A stretch of 20,836 nt of DNA, taken from the NCBI GenBank assembly GCA_946540075.1, contig CAMNHZ010000011.1:1-20836 (forward strand), read 5' to 3'. Positions 14,491 through 20,836 of the stretch are shown one piece after another. The DNA is from an uncultured Bacillota bacterium (GTDB taxonomy: Bacteria; Bacillota_I; Bacilli_A; RF39; UBA660). Both the position numbers and the translations under genes were made by a program. The notes under the pieces were generated by a model. It saw nothing but the letters and a program-made list of their open reading frames with translations, did no database searches and was not told the DNA's origin. Each line of letters begins with the position of its first letter. Position 1 is the stretch's first letter.

Positions 14491-15219
14491 ATGTTATACA
14501 CTTCAATCGATAATAAGAAAATAAAAGATTTAAAAAAACTAAGCACTAAAAAGTATCGTGATAAAACACAATATTTTTTAGTAGAGGGAGAACATTTAGT
14601 TTTAGAGGCATATAAGAATAATATTTTAGAAAAATTAATATTATTGGATGGAACTACTCTTAATATTGATGTTGATACAATGTATGTTAGTAATAATGTA
14701 CTTAAATATATAAGTAGTCTTGATACACCACCAAATGTACTCGGACTATGTAAGAAGAAAACAGATAGTAATGTTTATGGTGATAGAATTGTAGTATTAG
14801 ATGGTATTCAAGATCCTGGTAATCTTGGTACTATTATAAGGAGTGCGGTTGCATTTAATGTAACAACAATTATATTGAGTAAAGATTCAGTAGATTTATA
14901 TAATCCTAAAGTAATACGTGCTACACAAGGAATGTTATTTAAAGTAAATATTATAGTTAAAGATTTAGAAGAAGTTTTAACGGATTTAAAAGATAAATCA
15001 TATAAAATATTCGGTACTAAAGTTAATGGTGGAAAAAGTCTAAAGACTATTGAAAAAATATCTAAGTTTGCTATAATAATGGGTAACGAAGGAAATGGGG
15101 TTCGTAAGAATATACTGGATATGTGTGATGAATATTTATATATTGATATGAATAGTGAATGTGAAAGTTTAAATGTAGGGGTTGCAACAAGTATAATTTT
15201 ATATCAATTAGATAAGTAG
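14491..15219 (+). CDS. SpoU/TrmH-family RNA 2'-O-methyltransferase (RlmB-like)
   Basis: A SPOUT-fold methyltransferase that transfers a methyl group from SAM to a ribose 2'-OH of rRNA or tRNA. The product has 242 residues. The N-terminal substrate-binding domain (1-90) contains KYRDKTQYFLVEGEHLV, typical of RlmB-like proteins. The knotted catalytic domain carries motif 1 NLGTIIRSA (111-119, Asn111), motif 2 IMGNEGNGV (196-204) and motif 3 ESLNVGVATSI (225-235). I chose ATG 14491, 6 bases after SD GAGGAAGGTG (14475-14484); an in-frame ATG 14473 precedes that SD and is unlikely. It leads an operon with rimM (7-base gap). The exact RNA target cannot be read from the sequence. Confidence 0.93.
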   Translation: MLYTSIDNKKIKDLKKLSTKKYRDKTQYFLVEGEHLVLEAYKNNILEKLILLDGTTLNIDVDTMYVSNNVLKYISSLDTPPNVLGLCKKKTDSNVYGDRIVVLDGIQDPGNLGTIIRSAVAFNVTTIILSKDSVDLYNPKVIRATQGMLFKVNIIVKDLEEVLTDLKDKSYKIFGTKVNGGKSLKTIEKISKFAIIMGNEGNGVRKNILDMCDEYLYIDMNSECESLNVGVATSIILYQLDK

Positions 15220-15226
15220 GTGGATT

Positions 15227-15721
15227 ATGAAACTAATATATATAGGGGATATAGTAAATACTCATGGTATTAAAGGTGAACTTCGAATTATAAGTGATTT
15301 TAAGTATAAAAAAGAAGTTTTTAAAAAAGGAATGAAACTATATATAGGAAGATTTCACAATGTAGAAGTTATTAATACTTATCGTAAACATAAAAATTAT
15401 GATATGGTTACATTAGAAGGCTTAAATAATATAAATGATGTAATTATGTATAAAGGTGATTCTGTATATATAAATAGAGATGATATTAAGATAGATGGTT
15501 ATTTTAATGAAGATATTATTGGACTTAGTGTTATTAGTAATAATGAAAATAAAGGAATTGTAAAGAACATATTAAAGAATAAGGCTCATGATATATTGTT
15601 TATTGAAGATAATGGTAATAATCATATGGTTCCTTTTGTAGATGAGTTTATTGAAAAGATTGATTTAGAAGACAAGAAAATATATATTAAAGAAATGAAG
15701 GGATTATTTGATGAAGATTGA
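15227..15721 (+). CDS. rimM: 16S rRNA processing / 30S maturation factor RimM
   Basis: A 164-residue assembly factor for the 30S subunit head, which binds ribosomal protein S19. The N-terminal RimM domain opens YIGDIVNTHGIKGELRI (residues 5-21), the family signature. The C-terminal PRC-barrel follows, with DIIGLSVIS and HDILFIEDN through HMVPFVDEFIEKID. The SD AGGTGG (15218-15223) precedes the ATG closely. The stop is TGA and the end overlaps trmD by 11 bases, consistent with translational coupling in the conserved rimM-trmD pair. Confidence 0.95.
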   Translation: MKLIYIGDIVNTHGIKGELRIISDFKYKKEVFKKGMKLYIGRFHNVEVINTYRKHKNYDMVTLEGLNNINDVIMYKGDSVYINRDDIKIDGYFNEDIIGLSVISNNENKGIVKNILKNKAHDILFIEDNGNNHMVPFVDEFIEKIDLEDKKIYIKEMKGLFDED

Positions 15722-16379
15722 TATTTTAACTCTATTTCCTAATATGTTTGATGGTTTTTTAAATGAATCAATTATTAAAAGAGCTCGAGATAAAAATCAA
15801 GTTGAAATAAATGTTTATAATATAAGAGATTATTCTACTAATAAACACAAAAAAGTTGATGATTATGGTTTTGGTGGAGGACGTGGAATGGTTCTTATGC
15901 CACAACCTATATTTGATGCTGTAGAGAGTTTAAAAACAGATGATAGTTATGTAATACTTATGACACCTCAAGGTGAAAAATATAATCAAAAGATGGCTTA
16001 TACTTTAAAGGATAAAAAACATATAATTATAATATGTGGACATTATGAAGGTTTTGATGAACGTATACGTTCACTTGCTGATATTGAGATTAGTATTGGT
16101 GATTATGTTCTAACTGGGGGAGAAATACCTAGTATGGTTATAACTGATAGTATTGTTAGATTATTAGATGGTGTTATTACGAAAGAATCATATGAATTGG
16201 AGTCATTTAATGATGAATTATTAGATTATCCAGTTTATACAAAACCAGTTGATTTTAGAGGTATGAAGGTACCAGAGGTACTTCTTTCTGGTCATCATAA
16301 AAATATAAATGAGTGGCGACATAATGAACAAATAAAAAGAACACAAGCTAGAAGGCCAGATTTATTAGAAAAGAGATGA
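15711..16379 (+). CDS. trmD: tRNA (guanine37-N1)-methyltransferase TrmD
   Basis: TrmD methylates G37 next to the anticodon and so prevents +1 frameshifts. The 222-residue SPOUT dimer protein shows all family motifs: N-terminal DILTLFPNMFDGF, GGGRGM (55-60), the SAM-binding trefoil-knot segments GHYEGFDER (110-118) and IGDYVLTGGE (129-138), and later LLDYPVYTKPVDFRG and VLLSGHHKNINEWR. I chose ATG 15711, 7 bases after AAGGGA (15698-15703); the TTG one codon earlier is less likely. It overlaps rimM by 11 bases, ends in TGA, and is followed after 4 bases by the next gene. Confidence 0.97.
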   Translation: MKIDILTLFPNMFDGFLNESIIKRARDKNQVEINVYNIRDYSTNKHKKVDDYGFGGGRGMVLMPQPIFDAVESLKTDDSYVILMTPQGEKYNQKMAYTLKDKKHIIIICGHYEGFDERIRSLADIEISIGDYVLTGGEIPSMVITDSIVRLLDGVITKESYELESFNDELLDYPVYTKPVDFRGMKVPEVLLSGHHKNINEWRHNEQIKRTQARRPDLLEKR

Positions 16380-16383
16380 TATA

Positions 16384-16845
16384 ATGAAAAATAATAAAAG
16401 ACATTATAAAATCATAAAGAATAAATATGATAGAAAAAAAATCTCTTTAGATGAGAAAAAATTGGTTGGTTTTTCTGTGAAACCTCGTAATAATGTTTAT
16501 TATTCGGGTGTAGAAGTAAACAGAATGATGTTAGTAAATCGTAGTTTCATACAAACAGTATTAAAGAAGAAGATAAAAAGAAAGTTAGATCTATATTTAC
16601 AGTATATTGTTAATATAATGGATGATAGTGAAGATGATAGTGGAACAACTATAAGGTTCGCACTAAATGATTTAGAAAAATATCGTTCAGTAATTAAAAA
16701 TAATTATAAAAAATATTTAGATAAAAAATATGTTGAACAACTATTAAAGAAGATTGGTTTAATCGAACATGAATTAAAAGTTAAAGAATACTATATTAAT
16801 CAGTATAGTATGTCTTTACAAGAAGAACATGGAAAAAGTAGGTAA
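16384..16845 (+). CDS. Small basic hypothetical protein, 153 aa
   Basis: I do not recognise the family. The product has 153 residues and is strongly basic at the N-terminus (MKNNKRHYKIIKNKYDRKK) and in the helix VLKKKIKRKLDLYLQYIV. An acidic turn (MDDSEDDSG, about 79-87) follows, then more Lys/Tyr-rich helix. There is no membrane segment. The charge pattern and its position 4 bases after trmD, in an RNA-modification and ribosome-maturation operon, make nucleic acid or ribosome binding plausible, but this is inference. The SD is weak (GAGATGAT), suggesting coupling to trmD. The next gene has its own promoter. Confidence 0.72.
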   Translation: MKNNKRHYKIIKNKYDRKKISLDEKKLVGFSVKPRNNVYYSGVEVNRMMLVNRSFIQTVLKKKIKRKLDLYLQYIVNIMDDSEDDSGTTIRFALNDLEKYRSVIKNNYKKYLDKKYVEQLLKKIGLIEHELKVKEYYINQYSMSLQEEHGKSR

Positions 16846-16864
16846 TATAATAGGTTATAATAAC

Positions 16865-16893
16865 TTGATTTATATGAATTAATATGTTATAAT
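16865..16893 (+). promoter_or_regulatory. Extended -10 promoter of rplS
   Basis: TTGATT (16865-16870), a 17-base spacer, and TGtTATAAT (TG 16885-16886, hexamer 16888-16893). Transcription would start near 16900, giving a leader of about 57 bases. Confidence 0.8.
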
Positions 16894-16899
16894 CTTATT

Positions 16900-16956
16900 C
16901 GTGTGATCCGCTGGGATTGTTCTATGATCATGGGGAAAGTAAAGGAGAGTGACATT
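16900..16956 (+). ncRNA. Probable L19 leader (ribosomal protein autoregulatory 5' UTR)
   Basis: The untranslated leader of rplS contains a hairpin GATCC-gctg-GGATT (16905-16918) that can extend by two G-U pairs. Next comes the self-complementary ATGATCAT (16923-16930), a GGGGAAAG stretch and the SD AAAGGAG (16941-16947). Low-GC Gram-positives are known to have a conserved L19 leader at this position, and the CCGCTG-containing hairpin is in keeping with my memory of it. I could not fold or align it, so the assignment rests on position and motif. Confidence 0.6.
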
Positions 16957-17295
16957 GTGAACGTAATTGATAAGATTACAGCTAAACAAATCCGTAATGA
17001 TATACCTGAATTTAGAGTTGGTGACACAATTAATGTTGGAATCAAAATTAAAGAAGGTAACAAGGAAAGAGTTCAAGCATTTGAAGGTATCGTAATGGCT
17101 ATTAAAGGTAGCGGTATTAGTAAAACTTTTACAGTACGTAAAATCTCTGGTGGAGTAGGTGTTGAAAGAACTATACCAATGAATTCACCAATTATTGATT
17201 CTATTAAAGTTGTACGTAAAGGTAAAGTAAGACGTGCTAAATTAGGATATTTAAGAAGCATCGTTGGACAACCAAAAATAAAAGAAAGAAACTAA
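16957..17295 (+). CDS. rplS: 50S ribosomal protein L19
   Basis: A large-subunit protein at the interface with the 30S subunit. The product has 112 residues, close to the usual 115. It carries the family signature: IPEFRVGDTINVGIKIKEG, then VQAFEGIVMAIKGSGISKTF, TVRKISGGVGVERTIPMNSP and a basic C-terminus (RRAKLGYLRSIVGQ). I start at GTG 16957, 9 bases after SD AAAGGAG, because this gives the usual N-terminus (MNVIDKITAKQIR). In-frame ATGs at 16903-16930 lie upstream of the SD, in the leader. It is separated from trmD by an unrelated gene and its own promoter. Confidence 0.96.
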   Translation: MNVIDKITAKQIRNDIPEFRVGDTINVGIKIKEGNKERVQAFEGIVMAIKGSGISKTFTVRKISGGVGVERTIPMNSPIIDSIKVVRKGKVRRAKLGYLRSIVGQPKIKERN

Positions 17296-17319
17296 TAAGG
17301 CATAAAGTCTTATTTTTTT
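17294..17319 (+). terminator. Rho-independent terminator after rplS
   Basis: The stem AATAAGGC (17294-17301) with GTCTTATT (17307-17314) includes one G-U pair and a 5-base loop, and is followed by T to 17319. It overlaps the stop. lepB starts 20 bases later without room for a promoter, so lepB probably relies on read-through. Confidence 0.78.
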
Positions 17320-17338
17320 CAATAGTGGAGGAAACAAA

Positions 17339-17839
17339 ATGAATAAGAAGGTTATACCTATGATTAAAGAATTATATCCATATTTAATCATAATAGTTTT
17401 AGTACTATTGATAAGAACTTTTTTAGTTACACCAATAAAAGTAAGTGGTCATTCTATGGATAATACTCTACAAAATAGAGAAATTTTAATATTAAAAAAA
17501 TATGATAAGAATATTAAGAGGTTTGACATTGTTGTAATTGATATAAATGGTGAAAAAATAATTAAAAGAGTTATTGGATTACCAGGAGACAAAATCTTAT
17601 ACAAAAATAATAAACTATATATAAATGGTACTTATTATAAAGAACCTTTCTTAGTTAAAGGAACTATAACTGAAGATTATAAATTAGATAGTACTATACC
17701 AAAAGGATATTACTTTGTTTTAGGAGATAATAGAGCTAATTCTGCAGATAGTAGAATTATTGGTTTAATATCTAAAAAAGAAATAAGTGGAAAAACAGAT
17801 TTCGCACTATTTCCATTTAATAGATTTGGTAAGATATAG
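17339..17839 (+). CDS. lepB: Signal peptidase I
   Basis: A membrane serine protease that removes signal peptides from exported proteins. The product has 166 residues, the short Gram-positive form. One N-terminal membrane anchor (about 13-31) precedes the catalytic serine in SGHSMDNTL (Ser39) and the general-base lysine in IIKRVIGLPGD (Lys76). The conserved box GYYFVLGDNRANSADSR is present near residues 124-140. The SD TGGAGG (17326-17331) is 7 bases from the ATG. The rplS-lepB neighbourhood is common in Firmicutes. It would process the adhesin encoded upstream, among others. Confidence 0.96.
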   Translation: MNKKVIPMIKELYPYLIIIVLVLLIRTFLVTPIKVSGHSMDNTLQNREILILKKYDKNIKRFDIVVIDINGEKIIKRVIGLPGDKILYKNNKLYINGTYYKEPFLVKGTITEDYKLDSTIPKGYYFVLGDNRANSADSRIIGLISKKEISGKTDFALFPFNRFGKI

Positions 17840-17865
17840 AAATTATATAAATTGAATTTGATTTG

Positions 17866-17874
17866 TGCTATAAT
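17866..17874 (+). promoter_or_regulatory. Extended -10 promoter of the coiled-coil gene
   Basis: TGcTATAAT (TG 17866-17867, hexamer 17869-17874). No good -35 at the right spacing; the TTGAAT at 17852 is too close. Confidence 0.6.
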
Positions 17875-17911
17875 ATTACTAAGATAATAATGTGGATTGG
17901 TTAGTGAGTTT

Positions 17912-19372
17912 ATGAAAAAAATAATAGAATGGATAATTAATTTATTTTATAAAATATTTCGTAAGAAAAAAATAGAAGAAGAAAATAAAAGAAAAGAAGA
18001 AGAAATTATATATTATAATCAATATAAAAAGACTAAAAAAGCAAGAATTTTTGGGAAAATATCTCTTGGATTAATTCTAGCTCTATTAGAAAAAACATTG
18101 ACAGCTAAGCCTACTGAAAAGCCAATCGAGGAATTGATTGAATTAGATGAAATACTATATGAAATAAGACAATTAGAAAAGAAAGAATCATGGTTAGTAG
18201 ATAAGATAAAACTAGAAGTTAGTTCTAGAAAAAGAGATGCTTATCAGAAAAAACTTGATAATACTAGAGATAATATAAAAGTTTTAAAAGGTAGAGCTGA
18301 ATTAATAAAAAAGAATCGTCAAAAAAGTGAAGAAGTAAAAACTAAATTAGAAGAATATAATAATAATGTTAGTGAACTTAAGAAAGAATTATATTCATTA
18401 AAACAACTATGTAAAGATGAACATGATCCAAATGTTCTTCATAAATATCAAGAAAAAATAGTTGAAATACAAAAAAAGATAAAAGAAATACTATCTTTCA
18501 ATGAAAAAGTATCAAAGAAATATGATATGAATTTTGATGTAATCGACGAATTATCATCTGGTATAAAAGAAGATATAGAAAAGATTTTACCAGATACAAT
18601 GTTTTTATCTAAAACAATAGTCCAGCAAATTGCTTTTGAAAATAACAAATTAAAGAATGATACCTTAGTACTAAAAGCTGATGCTCGTGTATTAAAAAAA
18701 GAATTAAGTGATAAAGAAAAACAAGAGAAAGAACGCATAAGAAAAGAACAAGAAGCAAAGAATAATTCTGAATTAAATGAACTCGTACAAACTGAAAAAC
18801 AAATAAATAGTATGGTCGAAAAACAAAATAAAGAAATAGAACTATTAAAAAAACGTGTTGATAAAGCTAAAATAAAGAATAAACAAAGAGTACATTTTAG
18901 AGGCGTATCGAAAATGTTTTTTAATTTTTCTAAGTTGACTATTGGTTTTACAATTATTCGTAAATTTAAAAATCGTATTGTTGGTACAGTTTTAGGTGCA
19001 GTCTTAATAAATAATGGTATAAGAGGATTAAGAAATGCTATTAAATTAAATAAAAGAAGAGTACTTTACTATAAGTATAGTGATATAGTTAATGAGATAG
19101 TAAAACAAAAATCCACTATAGCTGTTATTCAAAAATTATATACTGATTCTTTAAAACAAACCGCAACACTAAAGAAAGAATTTATAGAAAAGTTTCAAGA
19201 TGATCTTGCTAAATCTCCAGATTATAAAGAAATACTTGATAAATTAGATTTAGTAGAAAAAGAAATCATGATGAAACAAGAATCATTGAAAGAAAATAAA
19301 AAACAAATCGATAAGATAGAAAAAACAAATAGAAATAAAGTAAAAGTATTAGAAAAAAAGAATAATTCTTAG
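17912..19372 (+). CDS. Long coiled-coil protein with two hydrophobic patches, unknown function
   Basis: I do not recognise the family. The product has 486 residues, extremely rich in Lys, Glu and Ile, with heptad-like patterning over residues about 75-325 and 385-486. The N-terminus (IIEWIINLFYKIF, 4-16) is an amphipathic helix, and a second hydrophobic stretch (KISLGLILALLEK) sits near 49-61. Between the two coiled coils, residues about 332-375 contain paired hydrophobic helices (FFNFSKLTIGFTIIRKF, then IVGTVLGAVLINNGIRGL) like a membrane hairpin. The start ATG 17912 has only a weak SD (GTGAG); TTG 17897 is the alternative. Possible roles include membrane-associated structure or scaffolding. 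It has its own promoter, and I see no terminator after it. Confidence 0.8.
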   Translation: MKKIIEWIINLFYKIFRKKKIEEENKRKEEEIIYYNQYKKTKKARIFGKISLGLILALLEKTLTAKPTEKPIEELIELDEILYEIRQLEKKESWLVDKIKLEVSSRKRDAYQKKLDNTRDNIKVLKGRAELIKKNRQKSEEVKTKLEEYNNNVSELKKELYSLKQLCKDEHDPNVLHKYQEKIVEIQKKIKEILSFNEKVSKKYDMNFDVIDELSSGIKEDIEKILPDTMFLSKTIVQQIAFENNKLKNDTLVLKADARVLKKELSDKEKQEKERIRKEQEAKNNSELNELVQTEKQINSMVEKQNKEIELLKKRVDKAKIKNKQRVHFRGVSKMFFNFSKLTIGFTIIRKFKNRIVGTVLGAVLINNGIRGLRNAIKLNKRRVLYYKYSDIVNEIVKQKSTIAVIQKLYTDSLKQTATLKKEFIEKFQDDLAKSPDYKEILDKLDLVEKEIMMKQESLKENKKQIDKIEKTNRNKVKVLEKKNNS

Positions 19373-19373
19373 T

Positions 19374-19402
19374 TTTACATTATTTTAAATTATGTGCATA
19401 AT
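19374..19402 (+). promoter_or_regulatory. Candidate promoter of the GGDEF gene
   Basis: TTTACA (19374-19379), a 17-base spacer and CATAAT (19397-19402). Both hexamers are near consensus. It starts directly after the stop of the coiled-coil gene. Confidence 0.6.
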
Positions 19403-19440
19403 AATGTTACTAAATTGCTTAAAGGAATGAGGTGATATGC

Positions 19441-20457
19441 GTGGAAAATATAACAAATGATAAAGTGAATATAAAAAATGAATCAGATTATTATCAACTG
19501 TATAAATTGTTAATAGATGTTTTGAAGGAAAAAAATCCTCGTCGTGGATTAGAAAAAACTCTGGAAGGAATTCGAGAATTGATGGATTGCGATTGTATTA
19601 AATTATATAAGATAGAAAATAATGATTATAATTGTGTTAAATCAGTTTTAAAGGAACAGTATCGTTATAATGATAAATTCTATGATTTAGAAGCAGATTT
19701 AATCTTTGAAATTTATAAGAAGAAAGAAAATGATAAAAGTAAAAGATTAGATATTGAACTTATTGATGGTAAAAAAAATGTAAGTTTTATGCCTGTTAAT
19801 TGTGAAAATTGTAGTAAGTATATCGTGTATATTATAAATAATAAATTAAAACATGATGAATCATATGATGAATTTATGAATAATATATTAGAATGTTTTA
19901 ATATTGTTTTGACTAGAAACGAACAATATAATAAATTAAAGAAATTAAGTTATGAAGACGGGTTAACAAAATTAAAAAATAGAACATATTATAATAAAAA
20001 GATTAAGAAAATTGAAACTAATGATGGAATAATGCATGTTACATATGCCTTAATAGATTTATTCAGACTTAAATATGTAAATGATAATATAAATCACAAT
20101 GCTGGAGATACATATATAGAAAAAACGGCACAAATTTTAAGAAAATATTTTCCAAAAACAAATATAAATGGAATGCCTACAGGAGATACTGTTTTTAGAA
20201 TCGGTGGAGATGAGTTTTCAATAATTTCTTTAAATAAGAGTACAGAAGAAGTTGAAAATATTTTAAAATTTGCAAATCAAGAAGTAAATAATATAAATAT
20301 TGATACCGATCTAGAAACTGTTTTAGCTATTAACTATGGTGTGGCAGAAACATATGAAGGTGCTAATATAGAAAATTTATATGAAATAGCCGATAAAAAA
20401 TTACAAATTTATAAAGCAAAAATGTATTTAGATAATAATATAGATCGAAGAAGATAA
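19441..20457 (+). CDS. GGDEF diguanylate cyclase with GAF-like N-terminal domain
   Basis: Predicted to make cyclic di-GMP from two GTP. The 338-residue protein has no membrane segment. Residues about 10-160 look like a GAF-type sensor (LEKTLEGIRELMDCDCIKLY), with several cysteines (two adjacent in DCDC, then NCENC). The GGDEF domain runs from about 165 to 335: DGLTKLKNR, then a metal-binding Asp in ALIDLFRLKYVND, the NHNAGD segment and an intact GGDEF at 255-259. The inhibitory RxxD site five residues upstream reads PTGD (246-249), so feedback inhibition is probably absent. I start at GTG 19441, 6 bases after SD GAGGTG (19429-19434), rather than GTG 19432, which lies in that SD. Confidence 0.9.
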   Translation: MENITNDKVNIKNESDYYQLYKLLIDVLKEKNPRRGLEKTLEGIRELMDCDCIKLYKIENNDYNCVKSVLKEQYRYNDKFYDLEADLIFEIYKKKENDKSKRLDIELIDGKKNVSFMPVNCENCSKYIVYIINNKLKHDESYDEFMNNILECFNIVLTRNEQYNKLKKLSYEDGLTKLKNRTYYNKKIKKIETNDGIMHVTYALIDLFRLKYVNDNINHNAGDTYIEKTAQILRKYFPKTNINGMPTGDTVFRIGGDEFSIISLNKSTEEVENILKFANQEVNNINIDTDLETVLAINYGVAETYEGANIENLYEIADKKLQIYKAKMYLDNNIDRRR

Positions 20458-20504
20458 CAAGTATGTTAAATTTATAAATTATATTTTATTTATTACTTGT
20501 TTTA
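20456..20504 (+). terminator. Weak hairpin after the GGDEF gene
   Basis: AACAAGTA (20456-20463) pairs with TACTTGTT (20494-20501), starting within the stop codon. The loop is about 30 bases and only a short T run follows, so termination here is uncertain. Confidence 0.4.
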
Positions 20505-20527
20505 AGACCATTTATTATGAAAAGATG

Positions 20528-20550
20528 ATTAATATTAATCTATTTTTTTT
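20528..20550 (+). terminator. Candidate terminator between the GGDEF and TPR genes
   Basis: A perfect 14-base palindrome GATTAATATTAATC (20528-20541) is followed within two bases by a run of T (20544-20550). The stem is short and AT-only apart from one G-C pair, so it would be weak. Confidence 0.5.
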
Positions 20551-20561
20551 ATAAAATTAAT

Positions 20562-20590
20562 TTGCATGTATAGTTAAAATGTGGTATCAT
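20562..20590 (+). promoter_or_regulatory. Extended -10 promoter of the TPR-protein gene
   Basis: TTGCAT (20562-20567), a 17-base spacer, and TGgTATCAT (TG 20582-20583, hexamer 20585-20590). The SD GAGGGGG is at 20603-20609. Confidence 0.78.
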
Positions 20591-20617
20591 ATGCTGACAT
20601 ATGAGGGGGTTGATTAT

Positions 20618-20836
20618 ATGAATGATGTTAATTATAAATTCTTTTTAAAAGCAAAAGAATTTCTAAAGGAAAATAAATATAGTGAAGCAGTAGCAATACT
20701 TAGAGGTATTCATAGATTAGAACCTAATGATATGGTAAATAACTTTGAATTAGGTAGATTATTAACACGAAACTCTAACACATTACAAGAAGGTAAAGAG
20801 ATATTATTACAAATGGAAAATGATGAATATGCAATG
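20618..20836 (+). CDS. TPR-repeat protein, 5' part
   Basis: The gene runs off the end of the window; 73 codons are visible. The protein starts MNDVNYKFFLKAKEFLKENK and continues YSEAVAILRGIHRLEPND, then MVNNFELGRLLTRNSNTLQEG. This is the helix-turn-helix pattern of tetratricopeptide repeats (small residues at the packing positions, and LEPND at the turn). ATG 20618 lies 8 bases after the strong SD GAGGGGG (20603-20609). It has no signal peptide, so it is probably cytoplasmic. TPR proteins mediate protein-protein contacts; the partner cannot be told from this fragment. Confidence 0.8.
   Translation, partial: MNDVNYKFFLKAKEFLKENKYSEAVAILRGIHRLEPNDMVNNFELGRLLTRNSNTLQEGKEILLQMENDEYAM

Noticed and set aside
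15700..16400. Mycoplasma-type genetic code (TGA as Trp)
   Set aside because: rimM and trmD both end at TGA exactly where the families end, and Trp is encoded by TGG throughout.
16903..16956. L19 starting at an upstream in-frame ATG (16903-16930)
   Set aside because: These ATGs lack an SD and fall in the structured leader; the GTG at 16957 has a well-placed SD and gives the normal L19 N-terminus.
18448..18738. Minus-strand Ser/Phe-rich frame inside the coiled-coil gene
   Set aside because: A Lys/Glu-rich sense strand read backwards gives Phe/Ser-rich frames; no start signals were seen.
20528..20541. The palindrome GATTAATATTAATC as an operator
   Set aside because: It sits between genes and is followed by a T run, which fits a weak terminator better; an operator role has no supporting neighbour gene.

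Overview
The window is a compact, very AT-rich bacterial chromosome segment in which almost every gene lies on the + strand. It carries sortase-anchored surface protein machinery, a class B penicillin-binding protein, a YfhO-type membrane protein and Bacillus-like gene neighbourhoods (nfo next to a YqfT-like gene, PBP2 next to rpmG, rimM-trmD-rplS). This points to a low-GC Gram-positive organism of the Bacilli or a relative close to the Mollicutes/Erysipelotrichia. It makes a cell wall and uses TGA as a stop (rimM and trmD both end in TGA), so it is not a code-4 mycoplasma. The species cannot be named from the sequence.

Layout. 1-1880: 3' part of prfA (release factor 1), prmC (which methylates release factors) and a small unknown gene, ending in a terminator. 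2025-5909: an operon with its own strong promoter, made of a thioester-domain adhesin with three CnaB-type isopeptide domains and an APDTG sorting signal, a sortase translationally coupled to it, and an unknown membrane protein with a long Asn/Glu-rich tail. 6020-6391: a lone type IV prepilin-like gene with its own promoter and terminator. 6492-9521: a large YfhO protein fused to a C-terminal GtrA domain. 9610-10515: endonuclease IV, meeting a YqfT-like minus-strand gene tail to tail.

10826-13777: PBP2-type transpeptidase, ribosomal protein L33 (rpmG, only 55 codons) and elongation factor P. 13848-14414: a membrane-anchored extracytoplasmic protein of unknown function. 14491-16845: SpoU-family RNA methyltransferase, rimM, trmD and a small basic unknown protein, apparently one operon. 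16900-17839: rplS with a short structured leader, then signal peptidase I. 17912-19372: a long coiled-coil protein. 19441-20457: a GGDEF diguanylate cyclase with a GAF-like N-terminus. 20618 to the end: the start of a TPR-repeat protein.

Functionally the window mixes translation housekeeping with cell-surface biology: adhesin, sortase, prepilin, YfhO-GtrA, PBP2 and signal peptidase. The least ordinary part is 1969-6391, where an adhesin predicted to bind covalently and to be internally cross-linked sits with a sortase whose catalytic arginine is displaced, and with a membrane protein I do not recognise. Promoters repeatedly use the extended -10 form TGnTATAAT, and intrinsic terminators separate most units and often overlap stop codons or the next promoter. 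No intergenic stretch exceeds 300 bases. I see no tRNA, rRNA, CRISPR array or insertion sequence.
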